DNA of 64,000 nucleotides from Cryptomeria japonica (GCF_030272615.1 NC_081409.1:877557594-877621593), one strand, 5' to 3'. Positions 11,453 through 24,300 are shown, numbered from the stretch's first letter. Numbers and translations are program-made. The notes: a model not told the origin generated them from the letters alone.

Positions 11453-13495
11453 TTGTAACCATTAGGACCGAGAGCTAAATGTGTTGTAGAAGTCAAGATC
11501 AAATCGTAGCTAGTAGTTCGTTTAACATAGTGATTGAGAGAAGTTACTAAGATCTGGTCTGGTTTCAAGAATGATCTATCCTGTGTAAGACGTTATCTAA
11601 GTTAACTTAAGGTTTGATAAGATGTTGTTTGAACTAGCTGAGAGATGATCGACAAAATCATGCAACACAACGACATGGGTACACTATCAAGGTTGTTTAT
11701 GCTCAGGAGGATGATAACTAGTTTTAGGCTTGCTATAGACTCTTTTAGATAGGTTTGACTGTTTTGGACTGGCTAAGTGAGAGACTCGTATGACAGGATT
11801 TATGAGATCATACAACAGTATAATAGCTTTAGGATGACAACAGTTTTGTTTCGTATGAGTTGCTGCCTAGTACCGTACAACAAATGGGCAGGTCCCGAAT
11901 GAAAAAGGATTCAGTGCAGTTATGTCTCGTATGACACATGATTTAGCTTTAAATGACAGACTACTAGGTCTTGTACGATAGAGGATTAAGCTCGGATGAC
12001 AATTTAGAAGACTCATATGACACAGGATATGGTGCATGATGACAAATGATCAGGTTCGTACGACTGTTAACAGGACAAAGACAAGAATTTTGAGTTTTTC
12101 AATAGCTAAGTATGACAACTGAGTATGATCAATTTTGAGGTGGACTGATTTTTGGCTGGGACAGATTATTTTTGACACAGATAGAGTTTTATCACTGAGT
12201 TGTTGATTTGTTGTTTTCAGTTTCAGTATTTTAGTTTTAGTTTCAGGGATGAAAACATAGAAAACACGTAGTATGAATAGTAACTCCAATCACAACATGC
12301 AAACCCTATGGAAGTTGGCTTAGAGAAGAAAATATTTGCTTGTTGACTTAGGTACACACCCAATAGCTAATCAGAATATGGCTGTTGAGTCTCACGTAAT
12401 GGTTTCTCAACGCCGTATTAGCCAACTCCAAATGCTAATGGGGGCATGATATGGCAAGTGTCTTGGGAGAGTTACTATCTCTCTTGTGCAAAGATTATCA
12501 ACCTTTTGGAGGTGAATTGGGTAGCTTCTAATTTTATTTAGATCTAGTAAGGGGTTCATTCAGCGCGTCGAGGTATAAACTCAATTAAGAGGTCTCCCAG
12601 CCTTGAAAACCAAGGTTCAATATACCCGAAGGTACTGAGGAGAGCTATTCTCGAGCACTGTCGTTGACTCGATTTTCATCAAATCATGTTTATTTTATAG
12701 TGGGTTTGAGTACTTGGTGTTTAGCCATTCCCACTCAGGTCGTTCCCCTCACATCGACCGTAATGACTTTAAGAGTTTTTCAACCCCTCGGGAGGGCAGG
12801 CCTGCTAAAGATGTACAAATCTCAAACAAAGAAAATGCCTCAAGGGTCTAGATTTTTGATTGTCTAAAAAAAGACAAGAGCATACTCTCCTACCTCTCAG
12901 AATTTTCTAAAAACACAAAAGATAGATTTGTTCATTAACCAGATAGCAAGTTACGTGCCTAAAAAAAATTAAAGAATACACAATGTTTGATTGATTCTCT
13001 TTAGGCAACCTGCAAAAACAACGTATCAGTAGTCATGTTGTTTTTATTCTTTGACATGCGTATGTTTGATTGATAGATTCTTTGACAAGCGTCCTACAAG
13101 AAACTGGTTAAGCTGTGAAAATACCAAGCAGATAGAAGACAATTCAGGGTTAGCATTAGCATAATCAAAATTTAATTCAAGAAAACCCCTGAAAAAGTGA
13201 AAATTTTCTTTAATCCAACAGAAAATAGAATCGTACGACAATTCTCATAGAATGAAATGACAAAAGGGTTTTGTCGTAGGCGTTAGAACTAAGCATAGGA
13301 TGACAAAAGACAAAATCAAATATTCAGAACAGAATGTCGTATGACACCATTTTCTGATTTGTACGACAAATAACATGCTTCAATATAATGTCGTACGATG
13401 CAGTGAAACTACTCGTATGATATTTCATAGAGATTGTATAGACGAAATCTGTAGGATCAAAAAAAATGATTTTGAGGCTGAAAAAGTAGTCTTCT
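11453..13495 (-). other. Leader of element 1 with repeated TCGTACGA-type palindromes
   Basis: About 2 kb between primer site and gag with no supportable ORF. It contains at least ten occurrences of the 8-bp palindrome TCGTACGA or its C-to-T/G-to-A decayed forms (TCGTATGA, TTGTACGA and similar), clustered at 11.78-12.06 kb and 13.22-13.43 kb. The rest is AT-rich. Confidence 0.55.
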
Positions 13496-13513
13496 ACCCC
13501 ACGGTGGGTGCCA
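13496..13513 (-). promoter_or_regulatory. Primer binding site, complementary to tRNA-Lys (CUU type)
   Basis: The minus strand reads TGGCACCCACCGTGGGGT. The 3' end of plant tRNA-Lys(CUU), as I recall it, would pair with TGGCGCCCACCGTGGGGC; the two differences are both G/C-to-A/T changes. It lies 4 bp inside the LTR end, the expected place for minus-strand DNA priming. Confidence 0.8.
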
Positions 13514-13517
13514 AAAA

Positions 13518-14645
13518 TGTGTGCGTGAAAAGTGGACCTGTATCTATATTTGGAATACACAACACTTCAATTAAGTCATTACATGTATGGTTAGTCAGTT
13601 ATAAGCATGAATATGAAAACCATAACAAATCGACCCATTGCCTTCTAAAAGATGCGAGTATAAGATTGCTCTCAGATTTGTATAAGTAATCCAGTGACTA
13701 GACTACACCAAGACGAAGGATTTTAATCTATATGAGCATGATATTAAGATAGATGGATGCAAGATTAATCTAACAAGATTTGAGCAATAAATAAGATAAA
13801 TGATCTAAATATGTATGCAATAACTAATATGTGAATATCTAAATGCACAAATGTCAATGAACCTAGAGCAAAAACAACATGATAACAATATATTCTCTAG
13901 GATTTTTGAATGAGAGATGAGAGACTGAATTTATAGAAAATTCAGAAAGAAACCAAAGACTGAGATCAAATGATGATGAGTGGTCAAGATTTTCCAAGAG
14001 GAAGAACAATCCAGGTGAATTGATGTGATTGGATGTTTTTCTCATTTTTAAAAGAAATTGAAGTAAAATTAAGATAAAATCAGGAAAAAACTGATTTATT
14101 CTCTATTTCATTCAATTTTAATATTTAATTGTTTTAATTGCTTTCTTTGAGATTATTTATTAATTTTTAATTTGTTCTTTTCAAGATTATCTCCATTTGA
14201 TTTCTTTTCTTAAATTTTAATTCTTTTTTTGTCAATTAATTCCTTTTTTGATTTATTTCTTTTTTGAAGATTTGTGCTCATAATTTCCAATTCCTTTTTC
14301 TTGATTTGTTTCCTTTTTTGAAGATTTATGGCAATTTTTATTTATTTTTCAAATTAATTCCTCTTTTTTGATGATTTAATGGCAAGTTAATTTATTTAAT
14401 TAAATATGCAAAAGATATTTAATTAAAATAAATAAGATAATTGTTTAAAATGATTTGCTTGGAATGATTTAATTAATTAAATAAATATTTAATTAATATT
14501 GAGTGATTAATTTGCCATGTGACATTTGATGATTTTAGAAATTAATTGTGTGCTCAAGATTGATTTAATTGCCTTTGGTTAGGACCTTGGTGACGTTGTC
14601 GAGATTAGGGGCCCATGGTTTAAATGACATTTTTAGGGTATTACA
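13518..14645 (-). repeat. 5' LTR of element 1
   Basis: The inner end is set by the primer site: on the plus strand the LTR begins TGTGTGCG at 13518. The outer end is placed at TATTACA (14645), giving TG...CA ends and 1128 bp. The outer end is inferred because the partner LTR is outside the window. It is AT-rich with no reliable ORF. Confidence 0.65.
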
Positions 14646-15865
14646 GTATTTATATTCATGGATTCCCGCCAAGAATGCATTCAAAAACTGTCATTAGGTT
14701 TTCCTTTTCCAACTCAATCCGAATCACCTTTGATTCGATCTGCTTTTCAGGGATATGATATTTATGACAACGTTCAATAACCATCAGAACTTCACATTCC
14801 AATGTGCATTTTCTAAATCTAGAGATCTGCACCATGCTTTTCTGCTTTTCTCTGTCACTTGTCATTAATGGCTTTGTTGTTTCCTCCACCTAATAGGTAT
14901 GAAGATCAAATATTCTTGCAAGATCAGTGCGATTGCTTTTCTAGCTTACTTTCCTCGAGCCGCAATCTTCTGGCATCCTCCGTGACTTGCGGGTTCCTCA
15001 TAAAAGCCGACCTGCTTGCAAATTTGATACATCAATGCATACTCCATCGACCTGTGCAATACCTCCACCTAACATCCAAATGTCATGCTTGCTGACATCC
15101 ACCTTTTCTTGGATTCCTATGTCAGTTTGACATACTTTGTCGAGTCAGGTTGATTACTGGTTTACTTTATGTTACCGGTATGACCATCAACCATCCCCTC
15201 TATTCTATTTACTGTTTGTTGTGCCTTCATATCACACAAACAACCTTCATCCCGGTTTATGCCTTACTGGTAAGCCTTCTTTACTGATAGATGAACGAAG
15301 TTATGTGTACCAGTAGCCTTCCTTCTATTTTCTCATTCTCATGTGTAGTGCCATCATATCGGTCACCACTTCTTACTTACCAGTGACCTTGCCAAACCAG
15401 TTGACATCAATGACAACTTAATGCCAAATCGCCAACAACCTCTATAGGCTGGGAACCTTCTATATTTACAGAGCTGAAAGTGTCGCATGTATGGCCACAT
15501 GACTGGAAGCCTTTACTAAAAACCACTTGTACTAGTTTCCAAAATCCTTCTAATTGTTGGCGCAGGAGGTCAGACCTCTGAAGCGACTCACACACATATA
15601 GTTCTTAGTAGAGATATAAAGTTTGCCATGGGGAGTTTTCATGGAAACTGGTGCTTAGCTGCCCCAAGGAAGTGAGTGTCGAGAGTGGAGCCAGTGGGGT
15701 CAAGCATCTAAATATACACTCTGAATAACATAGCCTTGGGGGAAACCCCATGTGAGATTCAAAAATTATTGTCTCAACTTGCCATAGGATTTCGTGCTTG
15801 CTTGTGCATTTTTTTTTCAAACATTGTGTCTTCTACATCTATAACATGCTTAGAATGGTAAAAAA
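14646..15865. other. Unassigned DNA between elements
   Basis: A minus-strand open stretch at 14656-14889 (77 codons) matches no family I know. From about 15130 there are repeated TTACCGGT/ACCAGT-type motifs like those in the solo LTR that follows, so this may be more copia-type LTR remnant. Nothing else is identifiable. Confidence 0.3.
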
Positions 15866-16995
15866 TGATGAATACTAAGAGGGGGGGGTGAATTAGTATG
15901 CCAAAAATTACTTCACTAAAACACTTACTCAGTCTAAAGATAAACCGGTAAAGCAATCTGACAGTCAAACCGGTTACCACAGATGCAAACCAAAATGCGA
16001 ATAAAGCATTCATCCACAAAAGAAATACAACCATAACACAAGATATTTGATGTGGAAACCCAACTGGGAAAAACCACGGTGAGATGGAACTCACAAGTCA
16101 CTATTTGCAGAATAGAAACCAGACCAGTTAAGGTCAAACCGGTTAAGGTCTTACAATGTTCTTCACCAGAACAAATCCTGTTAGGAATCTCAATCTCTGT
16201 TAGGAGATAAGTCTGATTAAAGACTACCTTGTTAGAGGATTTTAGATTCACATGTGTGAACCACCTTGTTAGAGGATTTTACAAAGGATTTGAGGCCTAC
16301 CTGGTTAAGGGCTATAGACTTGTCAAAGATGTGAGTAATCAACAAGTGTTTGATCTATCTAATAGCACAAAATACTTGGTTAGATCCAGTATTGCTCACA
16401 ACTAATGCATTTCAGCAATACTTCAGTCTTCTCTCTCTCTCTCTCATAGTTACAACTTGATCTTCTCAGATAAGATCATTCTCAACTTCCACCTTAAACC
16501 CTAGCTTGACATTAACCCTTTTTCAGCAACCACCTAAAACCCTATACATGATGTCCTTTTAAAGGAATCTGATTTCATGTCGGTCCAATAGGATTTCTTT
16601 ACAATTTCCTAGGTTCAATGAATCTAGACATACTCAGTAACACGACACAAGAATCACCGCCAATGTGTCGGCACCGTCAAACAATCGGTGGATTGGTAAC
16701 TCATCACAAAATGCCAGTTGGTAACTCATCACAGAGTATTACCGGTTCATACAAAATACCGGTTGCTAGTTTGACAGAAATGAAGACTGGTAAGAATGTG
16801 TTGTGCCACTTTGCTCCCTCATATTGCTTGTGATCTATGAACCGCTTGGGTTCAACATGCCGCTTCAGACCGGGAAACACATTCTGCAAAATCGCCACTA
16901 GTCTAGAGACTAGTATACAACATACCAGTTGAGCACAAGCTCATACATATAAAGGGGATCTCAATACAAGTGTGTGTCCATCAATGACAATCACA
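15866..16995 (-). repeat. Solo LTR-like remnant of a copia-type element
   Basis: On the minus strand it would start TGTGATTGTCATTGATG and end CCCCCCCCTCTTAGTATTCATCA-like. TGTCATTGATG near the start and a C-run/CTCT end are shared with the copia LTRs at 46.7-62.3 kb. ACCGGT motifs are also shared. A (TC)n run at about 16429-16444 and a TTTAAAAGG box (about 16555) look like an LTR promoter region. No target duplication is visible (AAAAA against GCATA), so the ends are approximate. Confidence 0.45.
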
Positions 16996-17896
16996 GCATA
17001 AACAACAAAAATACCAACAAAAAATTGAAGAAAATCATCATCTAAAAATGAACAAAATCCAACAACTTGCTAGAAAAATTGAAAAATCCTTGAAACATAG
17101 TCAGAGCAGCGCTTTCAAGCAACAATGTAGCGCAATTGTCCCATAAGTTAGCACTGTTGACCAAAACGTTAGCACAAATGCTTTCTCACATCTGAGACAA
17201 AGCATATCAAACCAAAATTTCAAAGTTAGTATCAAAATACTTCTTGAATAGAGTTGTCTTTAAACTATCACACATCTTCAAACTAGTTCGATAACTGGGT
17301 TACCAATCCAACAGGCTATTTTTGAAAAGGTTTTCATAAGCATAAAACATTCAACAAGCTAGTGATTCAACCATCTTAAGTGAAAAAATAAACATCATTA
17401 TCAGTTTCTCATCAAGATATATCAAATCCTCTATCACGAAACTTGATCAATCCACCTTTTGTTCATTATCTTGGATATATTGTTCCTATTTTGAACCTAG
17501 GTTATATCAAAATCAGAATTGCACTAACATTGGAATCAAGAAAACTTGTAAACTATCATATGCTTATATGACTTTTAAATATCACTTTAAGAAAAGAAAG
17601 CCCAATTAAAAAGCTATGCAGAAGAAGATAATATTCGTGTACATCAATCACAAGATCTTGTTAAAACATAGGACATTCTTGTTAAGATTCTTGTACATTA
17701 GTCACTATTTATGTGGCTGCGGGATAGAATTTGATGGATAAATTTTGCAAGGATGTTCGTTTCAACAAAGAGATGCTTTATCACAATGAACCAATAATAG
17801 TGGTAAAATCAACAAAGCATACCTTCCTAAACCAATAATCAACTATTGAGTTGTTTTTAGAAGGTCAAAACTTTAGAATTTTTTCAAAGCAATCAC
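16996..17896 (+). other. Probable leader remnant of element 2
   Basis: No ORF, no primer site and no LTR end are recognisable. The sequence is A-rich and lies directly 5' of the element 2 gag, so it is probably leader, with the true 5' LTR lost or too diverged to see. Confidence 0.35.
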
Positions 17897-19747
17897 ATGC
17901 CAGTTTGGACTAGAGCTCAATATGAGCAATTCAGAAAACAACAAAAACAAATGGAAGAAGAAGATAATTCAACGTTCCAAACTTTTGGGTATATGGCTGT
18001 TGATGAAGAAGTGGCCAATAACACCATTAGAGACCTTGAGCAAGATTTCAAATTTGATAGACTAATGGAAAAATTATTAGCGAAGCAAAAAGAAAAATAT
18101 CTTTTAATGTTGGCAAAATCAGGAGCTAAATTGCCACAAGACTTTAACATAGAAGGCTTGAAACAAGATGCAGAGATGAGTAACACTCAAAACATAGATG
18201 ATCCAAATAACAAGGATATAAACAAAGAAATCCATGAAGAAACAAGGGGAGATAAAATAAGAAAAGAACATGATGACACAAGAAGAGAGCGTGGTGATAA
18301 AAGAACTTATGAAGAGACAAGGAGAAACCGTATGGATAATCCTTTGTTAAATCTCACTCAACAAATGCAAACTCTACAACAACAAATAAAAGATATGCAG
18401 AATGGAACGAGTTCCAAGAAGTATTCATTGGAAGATATTTTCCCGTATCCTTTTGACAAAATTTTAAATATGATACCATTTCCACAACATTGCAAAATCC
18501 CTAAATATGATAAATAAAATGGGAAATCTGATCCTCAAGATCACTCTAATGAATTTTGTACTAGGAGTATGGAATTTGCACTCGATGAAACTTACCTAAT
18601 GCGTCTATTCCCTAGGAGTTTAAATGAAAAATCGATGGAATGGTTCTCAAGATTACCATCTGGAATCAAATCTTTTGAAGAACTTGTGAATAGATCTATT
18701 TCACAATACTTCTACAATGTAAGAAATGAGATAACAATGCTGGATTTATGCAATGTTAAACAAAAGAATGGTGAATCTTTAATGATCTTCTTGTAGTGAT
18801 GGAAATGAATGTTTAATAGGTATCCAAGAGATATACCTGATCAAGAAAAGACAGACATATTCATTGATAATCTTATCAGTGAAATGAGTTATCGATTAAA
18901 AATGAAATGTCCTCCCTCTTTCACCAAGATTATTGAGAATGGTTTGAAAATAGAAGATGTGATGGTAAAGAAAGGAGAACTAAAACTTTACAATAATTCT
19001 TACAACAACAACAACAACAACAAAAACAACAACAACAATCACAACAACAACAACAACAATCACAACAACAACAACAACAATCACAACAACAACAACAACA
19101 ATGACAAACCCAAGCTCTGGTCAAAGAATAGGAATGTCATGAATGGAGGAAATAATGAAAATAATGCTACGAAACAACAACCAATATTTAATCTATCAAG
19201 TTAGATCCCAAACAATAACAATTAAGAAAGCAATAAATCCAAGTCTTTTTTCTCCAATCCTCGCAGGAAATTCACAAACATTGGAGAACCCTTGGAATTA
19301 GCTTTGAAAACTCTTCTTGCAAATAAACTGATTATTTTACCAGAAGCAAGAAGTTATGAACCACAAGTCAAACCAAATTGGTGGAATGACAATCATTTTT
19401 GCAATTACCATCGGAATAAAGGACACCAAACTAATGATTGTCAAAGATTGAAATACCTTATCCAAGATTTAATTGATAATGGAACTATCACAGTGGATAG
19501 TGATAAGACAAATGAATCACACCTAGCCTTCAAAAATCCGCTTCCAAACTATAAAAAAGGTGAAAAATCCAAATTAAAAGATGACAAAGGAAAAGACAAA
19601 GTAAACTACACTTATTCATATGATGATGTGGTAAATGTCATCATCGTTAAGGATAACACACCTTCAGAACCAGTCAATGTCATTATGAGAAGCAAAGTGA
19701 AGGTTACATTTTTGGGTTTAACAAATGAATCAACATCCACTTCATGA
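17897..19747 (+). pseudogene. Gag of element 2, broken by in-frame stops
   Basis: One reading frame spans the region with stops at 18515 (TAA), 18794 (TAG) and 19202 (TAG), among others. The N-terminal part has a polar, coiled-coil-like character with LAKSGAKLPQDFNIEGL. The capsid part has IPKYDK, LFPRSLNEKSMEWFSRLPSG and ITMLDLCNVKQKNGES. A long Asn/His run follows (codons at 19002-19102). The zinc finger is FCNYHRNKGHQTNDC (about 19400-19445). It would form the particle and bind RNA. Because frame is kept across 617 codons, the damage is mostly point mutation. Confidence 0.87.
19002..19102 (+). repeat. (AAC)n microsatellite within gag
   Basis: ACAACA repeats are interrupted by AATCAC every 21 bp, giving a 7-codon higher-order unit (His followed by six Asn) repeated three times. 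It encodes an Asn/His tract between capsid and zinc finger. Confidence 0.95.
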
Positions 19748-20460
19748 TAATATAACTTAGTGGAACAATTGCAAAGAGTACCCACTCAAATATCAATTTT
19801 TAGAGCTTCTCAAAGTTTCACCTATTCATAAGGGAAATTTGGAAGAAGCTCTAACAGAAACAACAATTTCAAAAGACTTGGATGTAGATCAGTTCCAAAA
19901 CATGGTGTGACACCTTATAGCCCCTCATTAATTATCATTTTCTAAAAATGATGACACATCCTTGAAAGATCCTCACAATGCTCCCTTACATGTTGAAGTC
20001 ACCATTCATAAAACACGTGTCAAACGCGTACTCATAGATGGTGGAGCTGGCTTAAACATTTGTCCATTAAGTTTAGTAAAGGCTTTGGGATATTTAGAAA
20101 ATGTAGTAGATCCAAAGAAGAAAATAACTTAAGACTTATGATGAAGAAGAACGTTCTGGTAAAGGAGCTATGGTGTTACCAATCAAAATAGGACATGTGG
20201 AAAAGAATACATTATGCCAGGTTTTAGATTTTAATCTCTTATAACATTCTTCTAGGAAGACCATGGATTCACAACATGCAAGGAGTTCCTTCTACATATC
20301 ACCAATGTGTAAAGTTTCCTCATGAGGGACAAGAGGTCACTATAATTGCAGACTCCAACCAATATTGCAACAATCTGAAACCAACACAAGATACAAGAGT
20401 TCCACATAATAGAGAATCCGTTTATCCTACCAAATAAATTCAAGAAAAGTTATGGGAAAC
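19748..20460 (+). pseudogene. Retropepsin-type protease of element 2
   Basis: The active site is VLIDGGAGLNI (20029-20061), identical to element 1. Before it come DLDVDQFQNM (about 19880) and HKTRVKR. After a stop at about 20130 come EERSGKGAMVLPIKIGHV and, after a shift, [24 protein letters not shown] (about 20250-20320). Polyprotein processing is the family role. The frame is interrupted, so the enzyme is dead. Confidence 0.85.
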
Positions 20461-20590
20461 CTTTGAGAAAAAGCTTAAATTAAATGATGAAGGAATGATA
20501 AAATATTCCTTACATAGCTTGCCACTTTCACCTAAATCATATGGATAGCCTACAAATGTTCAACCATGAATCTTAGAAAAATCAAAAGAA

Positions 20591-20890
20591 ATGTTTGACG
20601 GAGCATTTGTTAGAGCTAGAACACTTGCCGAAGAAACTGAAGACAAGGACATTCTTAGTTGGTTGTACAAAGATGAAAATGAAACTATAGCAACAGCTGC
20701 AAAAGTCAATATTCCCATAGAGCAATATGACAATGGTTATAAGATCATGCAAAAAATGGGATATGAAGGAAAATGACCAATTGGTAAGTGACAAGAAGGT
20801 ATTTCAGAACCTATTTGTCCTCACTCATAGTCTAAAGAAGATAAATCAGGACTTGGATATCAAAATCAAATCAAAAGAAACATAATTATC
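20591..20890 (+). pseudogene. G-patch region of element 2
   Basis: Reads FDGAFVRARTLAEETEDKD, then YDNGYKIMQKMGYEGK, a stop, then GISEPI, and ends with SGLGYQNQIKRN (about 20850-20880). The spacing of Gly and aromatic residues is that of a G-patch. It lies between protease and RT exactly as in element 1. Two or three stops interrupt it. Confidence 0.7.
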
Positions 20891-22260
20891 AACAGCCAAA
20901 GTGGAGAAAGAAAGCTGTCCCTAAAGAAGAACCATGGCAAGAAAGGTTACACCAAGCATAAAAAATAGTAGCAAATAAACAGAAACAAGAAGAATATGAG
21001 AAACAACAGGAAGAACTTCTAATCAAAAGAGAAGAAGAATCTTGTAAACAAATTCAAGGAATACAAGCAAATGCTAAATCTGAGCAAGATGTTCCAGAAG
21101 TAGTGAAAGAAGAGATGGCCAAAATCAAAGAACTATTTGCACCATACAATATTTCTATATGGTATAGTGGTGTAATCCTAGACAACGGTTTAGAGGCAAA
21201 TTCAAATGACTATGAATGGGGTCCAGATCTATCGTCTAGTGTATCAAGTGAAGAAAATAATGAAGAGCAAGCAGCTATCACAAATGAAGACTTGTCTTTT
21301 ACAAAACAAAGGATAGAGTTAGAAAGAAAACAAGAAGAACTCATAATTCAGAGAAAAGAGGCATATACAAGACAACAAAAGAAAGAGGATGAAAAAGAAC
21401 AAGAAGTAACACCATAAGAAACACAAATAGTTATTGATCAAGTATCAGGAAATATAAGATTTCTATCAAATGATGAGAAAGACGTACCAAGGTATGGAAT
21501 AACCATGAAAGAACTAATAGATAGTCAAGCAAGATTGTCTATTAGTCTAGAAGAAGCTGAGTTTGAGAGAAGACATAAGATAGCAAAATAATCCTCTATG
21601 TCATGTACACAAGTATATCAAATTCAAAATACAAATGAATCTATTGAAATTAATGAAGAAGGAACTTGCAGTGTTAACAATGTGTGTGTTGATATAATTC
21701 ATTCGTTTGAGGGAAATTCGTTAGATGAAGAGTCACTTGATTGTGAACCACAAAATACCAATACTGATTTTATTAGAACTGATTGGAGAACACTTGGGAG
21801 AGACTATCCTCAAGAGCATTCTATCTATGACATTACCTAATCTATGCCAAATTATGACTATTATGTCATGAACCTTGAAGCACCTAACAATGACAATGAC
21901 TATGACTTACCCCTTCTTCATCCAGAACTAATTGATTGGGATAACCTAGAAAAGCCTGAATTGGATGTCTTTTCCAATGACCATGACTTGGTTGTGTATC
22001 TTAATGTTGTCAAACCCATAACACCTAAGATATCTTCCATCGTGGAATCAAGTAACGTTTCTTGCAGTCAAGAGAATGCCAAACTTTCTAGTCGCAAAAT
22101 TGAAATAAAACAAGGAAAAAGACCTAGTGCTGAAAACCATTTCATGGCAACACTAGATCAATCAAGAGGAAAAATAAATGATGTATCTAATGGTGAAAAC
22201 CTCTTTGAGGCACCAGAAGATGGAAAATTTGACATCCTCCCTGCATATTTTTAGGAGAGA
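20891..22260 (+). pseudogene. Acidic linker of the element 2 polyprotein
   Basis: Glu/Lys/Gln-rich stretch (20990-21417) containing KELFAPYNISIWYSG and NSNDYEWGPDLSS, matching element 1 (RELFAPLNIPITYTG, NSNEYEWGPDHLS). Acidic segments at 21598-21840 and 21844-22254 follow, ending with a SNGENLFEAPEDGKFDILPAYF block that also has an element 1 counterpart. The function is unknown; conservation between two diverged copies shows it was part of the coding sequence. Confidence 0.65.
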
Positions 22261-22302
22261 TCTGCTATTCTAATAGATCCAACAAAAGCAATAAACATTG
22301 AC

Positions 22303-23788
22303 ATGTCAAAGGATCCCAAGATACTTCATCCTACTGCATCATTATCAGATGAAGAGAGGAAGGAATACATAGAATTCTTCAGACAAAGACAAGTAAATTT
22401 TTCTTGGTCCTATATAGACATGACAGGACTTGATCCAAATCTTATCATGAATCATCTCAATGTGTATCTAAAAGAAAAACCAGTTAAGCAAAAGCTAAGG
22501 AAAATGCATCCACACATTGCTCTTCTTGTAAAAGTTGAGCTAAAGAAACTATTGGATGTGGGTTTCATAAGACCTATTGCCTATCCAAAATGGGTTTCAA
22601 GCATTGTGCCAGTGTCAAAGCCAAATAAAAGCATAAGACTCTGCACCAGTTTTAGAGATTTGAACAAGGCATGTCCCAAAGATGATTTCCCACTACCCAA
22701 CATTGATATAATTGTGGACTTATCAATAGGAAATGAGATGTTTTCAGTAATGGATGGATTCTCAGGATACAATCAAATAAGAATTGTTCATGAAGATCAA
22801 GAAAAGATAACATTTACTTGTGCATGGGGTACTTACTGCTAGAATGTTATGTCCTTTCAGCTTAAGAATGCAGGAGAAACTTATCAAAGAGCCATGACGA
22901 TAATTTTTCATGATATGATGCATACATTTATGGAAGATTATGTAGATGATATACTTGCAAAATCTCATACAAGGAAATAACATTTGAACATCTTGGGCAA
23001 GATCTTTGATAGGCTTGAACAATATTAGTTAAGATTGAATCCAAAGAAATATGCATTTGGAGTAATCTCTAGAAAAATTCTTGGGTACATTATATCAGCT
23101 CATGGAATTGAAGTAGATCCAGAAAAGGTCAAAGCTATCATGGAAATGATGTCACCTAGGAACATAGGTCAGTTGCATTCTCTACAAGGAAGATTGCAAT
23201 CAATCATAAGGTTTGTCTCTCAATTACCAGATAGATGTCATCCACTCACTCATCTTTTACATAAGAATGTTCCATTCAAATGGGATCAGAAGTGTGAAGA
23301 GGCTTTTATGCAAATCAAAGAATATCTCATGAATCCTCCAGTAGCTGTATCACCAATCAAAGGGAGACCATTGTTTCTTTATATCTCAGCAACAAATGTA
23401 TCATTAGGAGCTCTTTTAGCACAACATGATGAAGAAGGTATAGAAAGAGAAGTCTATTACATAAGTAGATCACTTGTAGGCTATGAATTTAACTATACAT
23501 CAGTAGAGAAGACATGCCTAGCAGTTGTATTTGCAACTCAGAAACTGCGACATTATATGCCGACTCATTCTGTGAAACTGATAGCAAAGATAGATCCACT
23601 AAAGTATTTGCTGAACAAGTCAACTTTGACAGGCATAATGACAAAATGGGTTATGCTACTAAGTGAGTTTGATATAGAATATGTTGATAAAAAATCTATC
23701 AAAGAACATGTCATTGCTGATCAATTAGCTGAAGCACCTTTACAAGATGACATACCATTGCACATTGAATTTCCTATGCAGACATTCT
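22303..23788 (+). pseudogene. Reverse transcriptase and RNase H of element 2, broken
   Basis: RT shows KKLLDVGFIRPIAYPKWVSS, CTSFRDLNKACPKDDFPLP, FSVMDGFSGYNQI, a TAG in CTAG context (22839-22842), then MSFQLKNAGETYQRAM and the catalytic YVDD at 22939-22950. Further stops follow (at about 22978 and 23027). RNase H (23035-23788) is uninterrupted: LYISATNVSLGALLAQ, FNYTSVEKTCLAVVFA, MTKWVMLLSEFDIEY and ADQLAEAP. The polymerase motif is intact, unlike in element 1. Confidence 0.92.
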
Positions 23789-23799
23789 GACAATAAGTA

Positions 23800-24300
23800 C
23801 AAAATTTTGGGAGTTGTACTTTGATGGTTCCTATGCACAATATGGATCATGCGCAGGAATTTTGTTCATCACACCTCAGGGAAACACAATTCCAAAATCA
23901 TATAGACTAAGGTTTCCATGGACAAACAATACTGCAGAATATGACGTATTGACTATTGGGCTTAAAATAGCTATTGAATGGAATATCAAGGAATTACATG
24001 TCTATGGTGATTCACACCCTATCATCAACCAAATAAATGATGATTATCACACTAAGGATGACAAGCTCATGCCCTGCAAATAGTTGGTAGAAGAGTTTAA
24101 AGAACACTTTGAAGAAGTATCATTCACTCAGATCCCAAGAAATTAGAATAAAGCAACAGATAAAATGGCTACAATAGCATCTCTCTTGTAGAATCAGGAG
24201 AATCAACAATGTTACGAATTCCTGGTGGAAGATATCTTAACCCCTACCATTCAATCCGAACATACCCACATGATTTTCCATTTATTCAGAACTGATAAAT
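23800..24300 (+). pseudogene. Second (archaeal-type) RNase H of element 2
   Basis: Starts WELYFDGSYAQYGSCAGI (about 23808), then TNNTAEYDVLTIGLKIAIEWN and VYGDSHPIINQIND, with the catalytic Asp/Glu/Asp positions visible (DGS, AEY, GDS). The downstream Asp is expected in the KATDKMATIASLL block (about 24150). Stops at 24081 and 24148 break it. Confidence 0.85.

Larger units (their letters stand above)
1..14645 (-). mobile_element. Element 1: Tat-lineage Ty3/gypsy LTR retrotransposon, truncated by the window
   Basis: Read on the minus strand the order is 5' LTR, primer site, about 2 kb leader, gag, protease, G-patch region, reverse transcriptase, RNase H, a second RNase H, integrase, 3' region and an antisense ORF. 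A second RNase H between RNase H and integrase, and an extra antisense ORF beyond integrase, are known traits of the plant Tat lineage (Retand/Ogre-like). The coding part carries many stops and frameshifts, so the copy is dead. The 3' LTR and left target-site copy lie outside the window. Assignment to Ty3/gypsy is firm from domain order; the sublineage is a family-knowledge call. Confidence 0.88.

Noticed and set aside
13324-13689. Open frames around the primer site of element 1
   Set aside because: They cross the LTR/leader boundary and the primer site, so they are not coding.
15774-16251. Minus-strand open frames in the solo LTR
   Set aside because: Hydrophobic and without motif; explained by LTR sequence with ACCGGT repeats.
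18930-19124. Minus-strand Cys-rich open frame opposite gag
   Set aside because: It is only the reverse complement of the AAC microsatellite.
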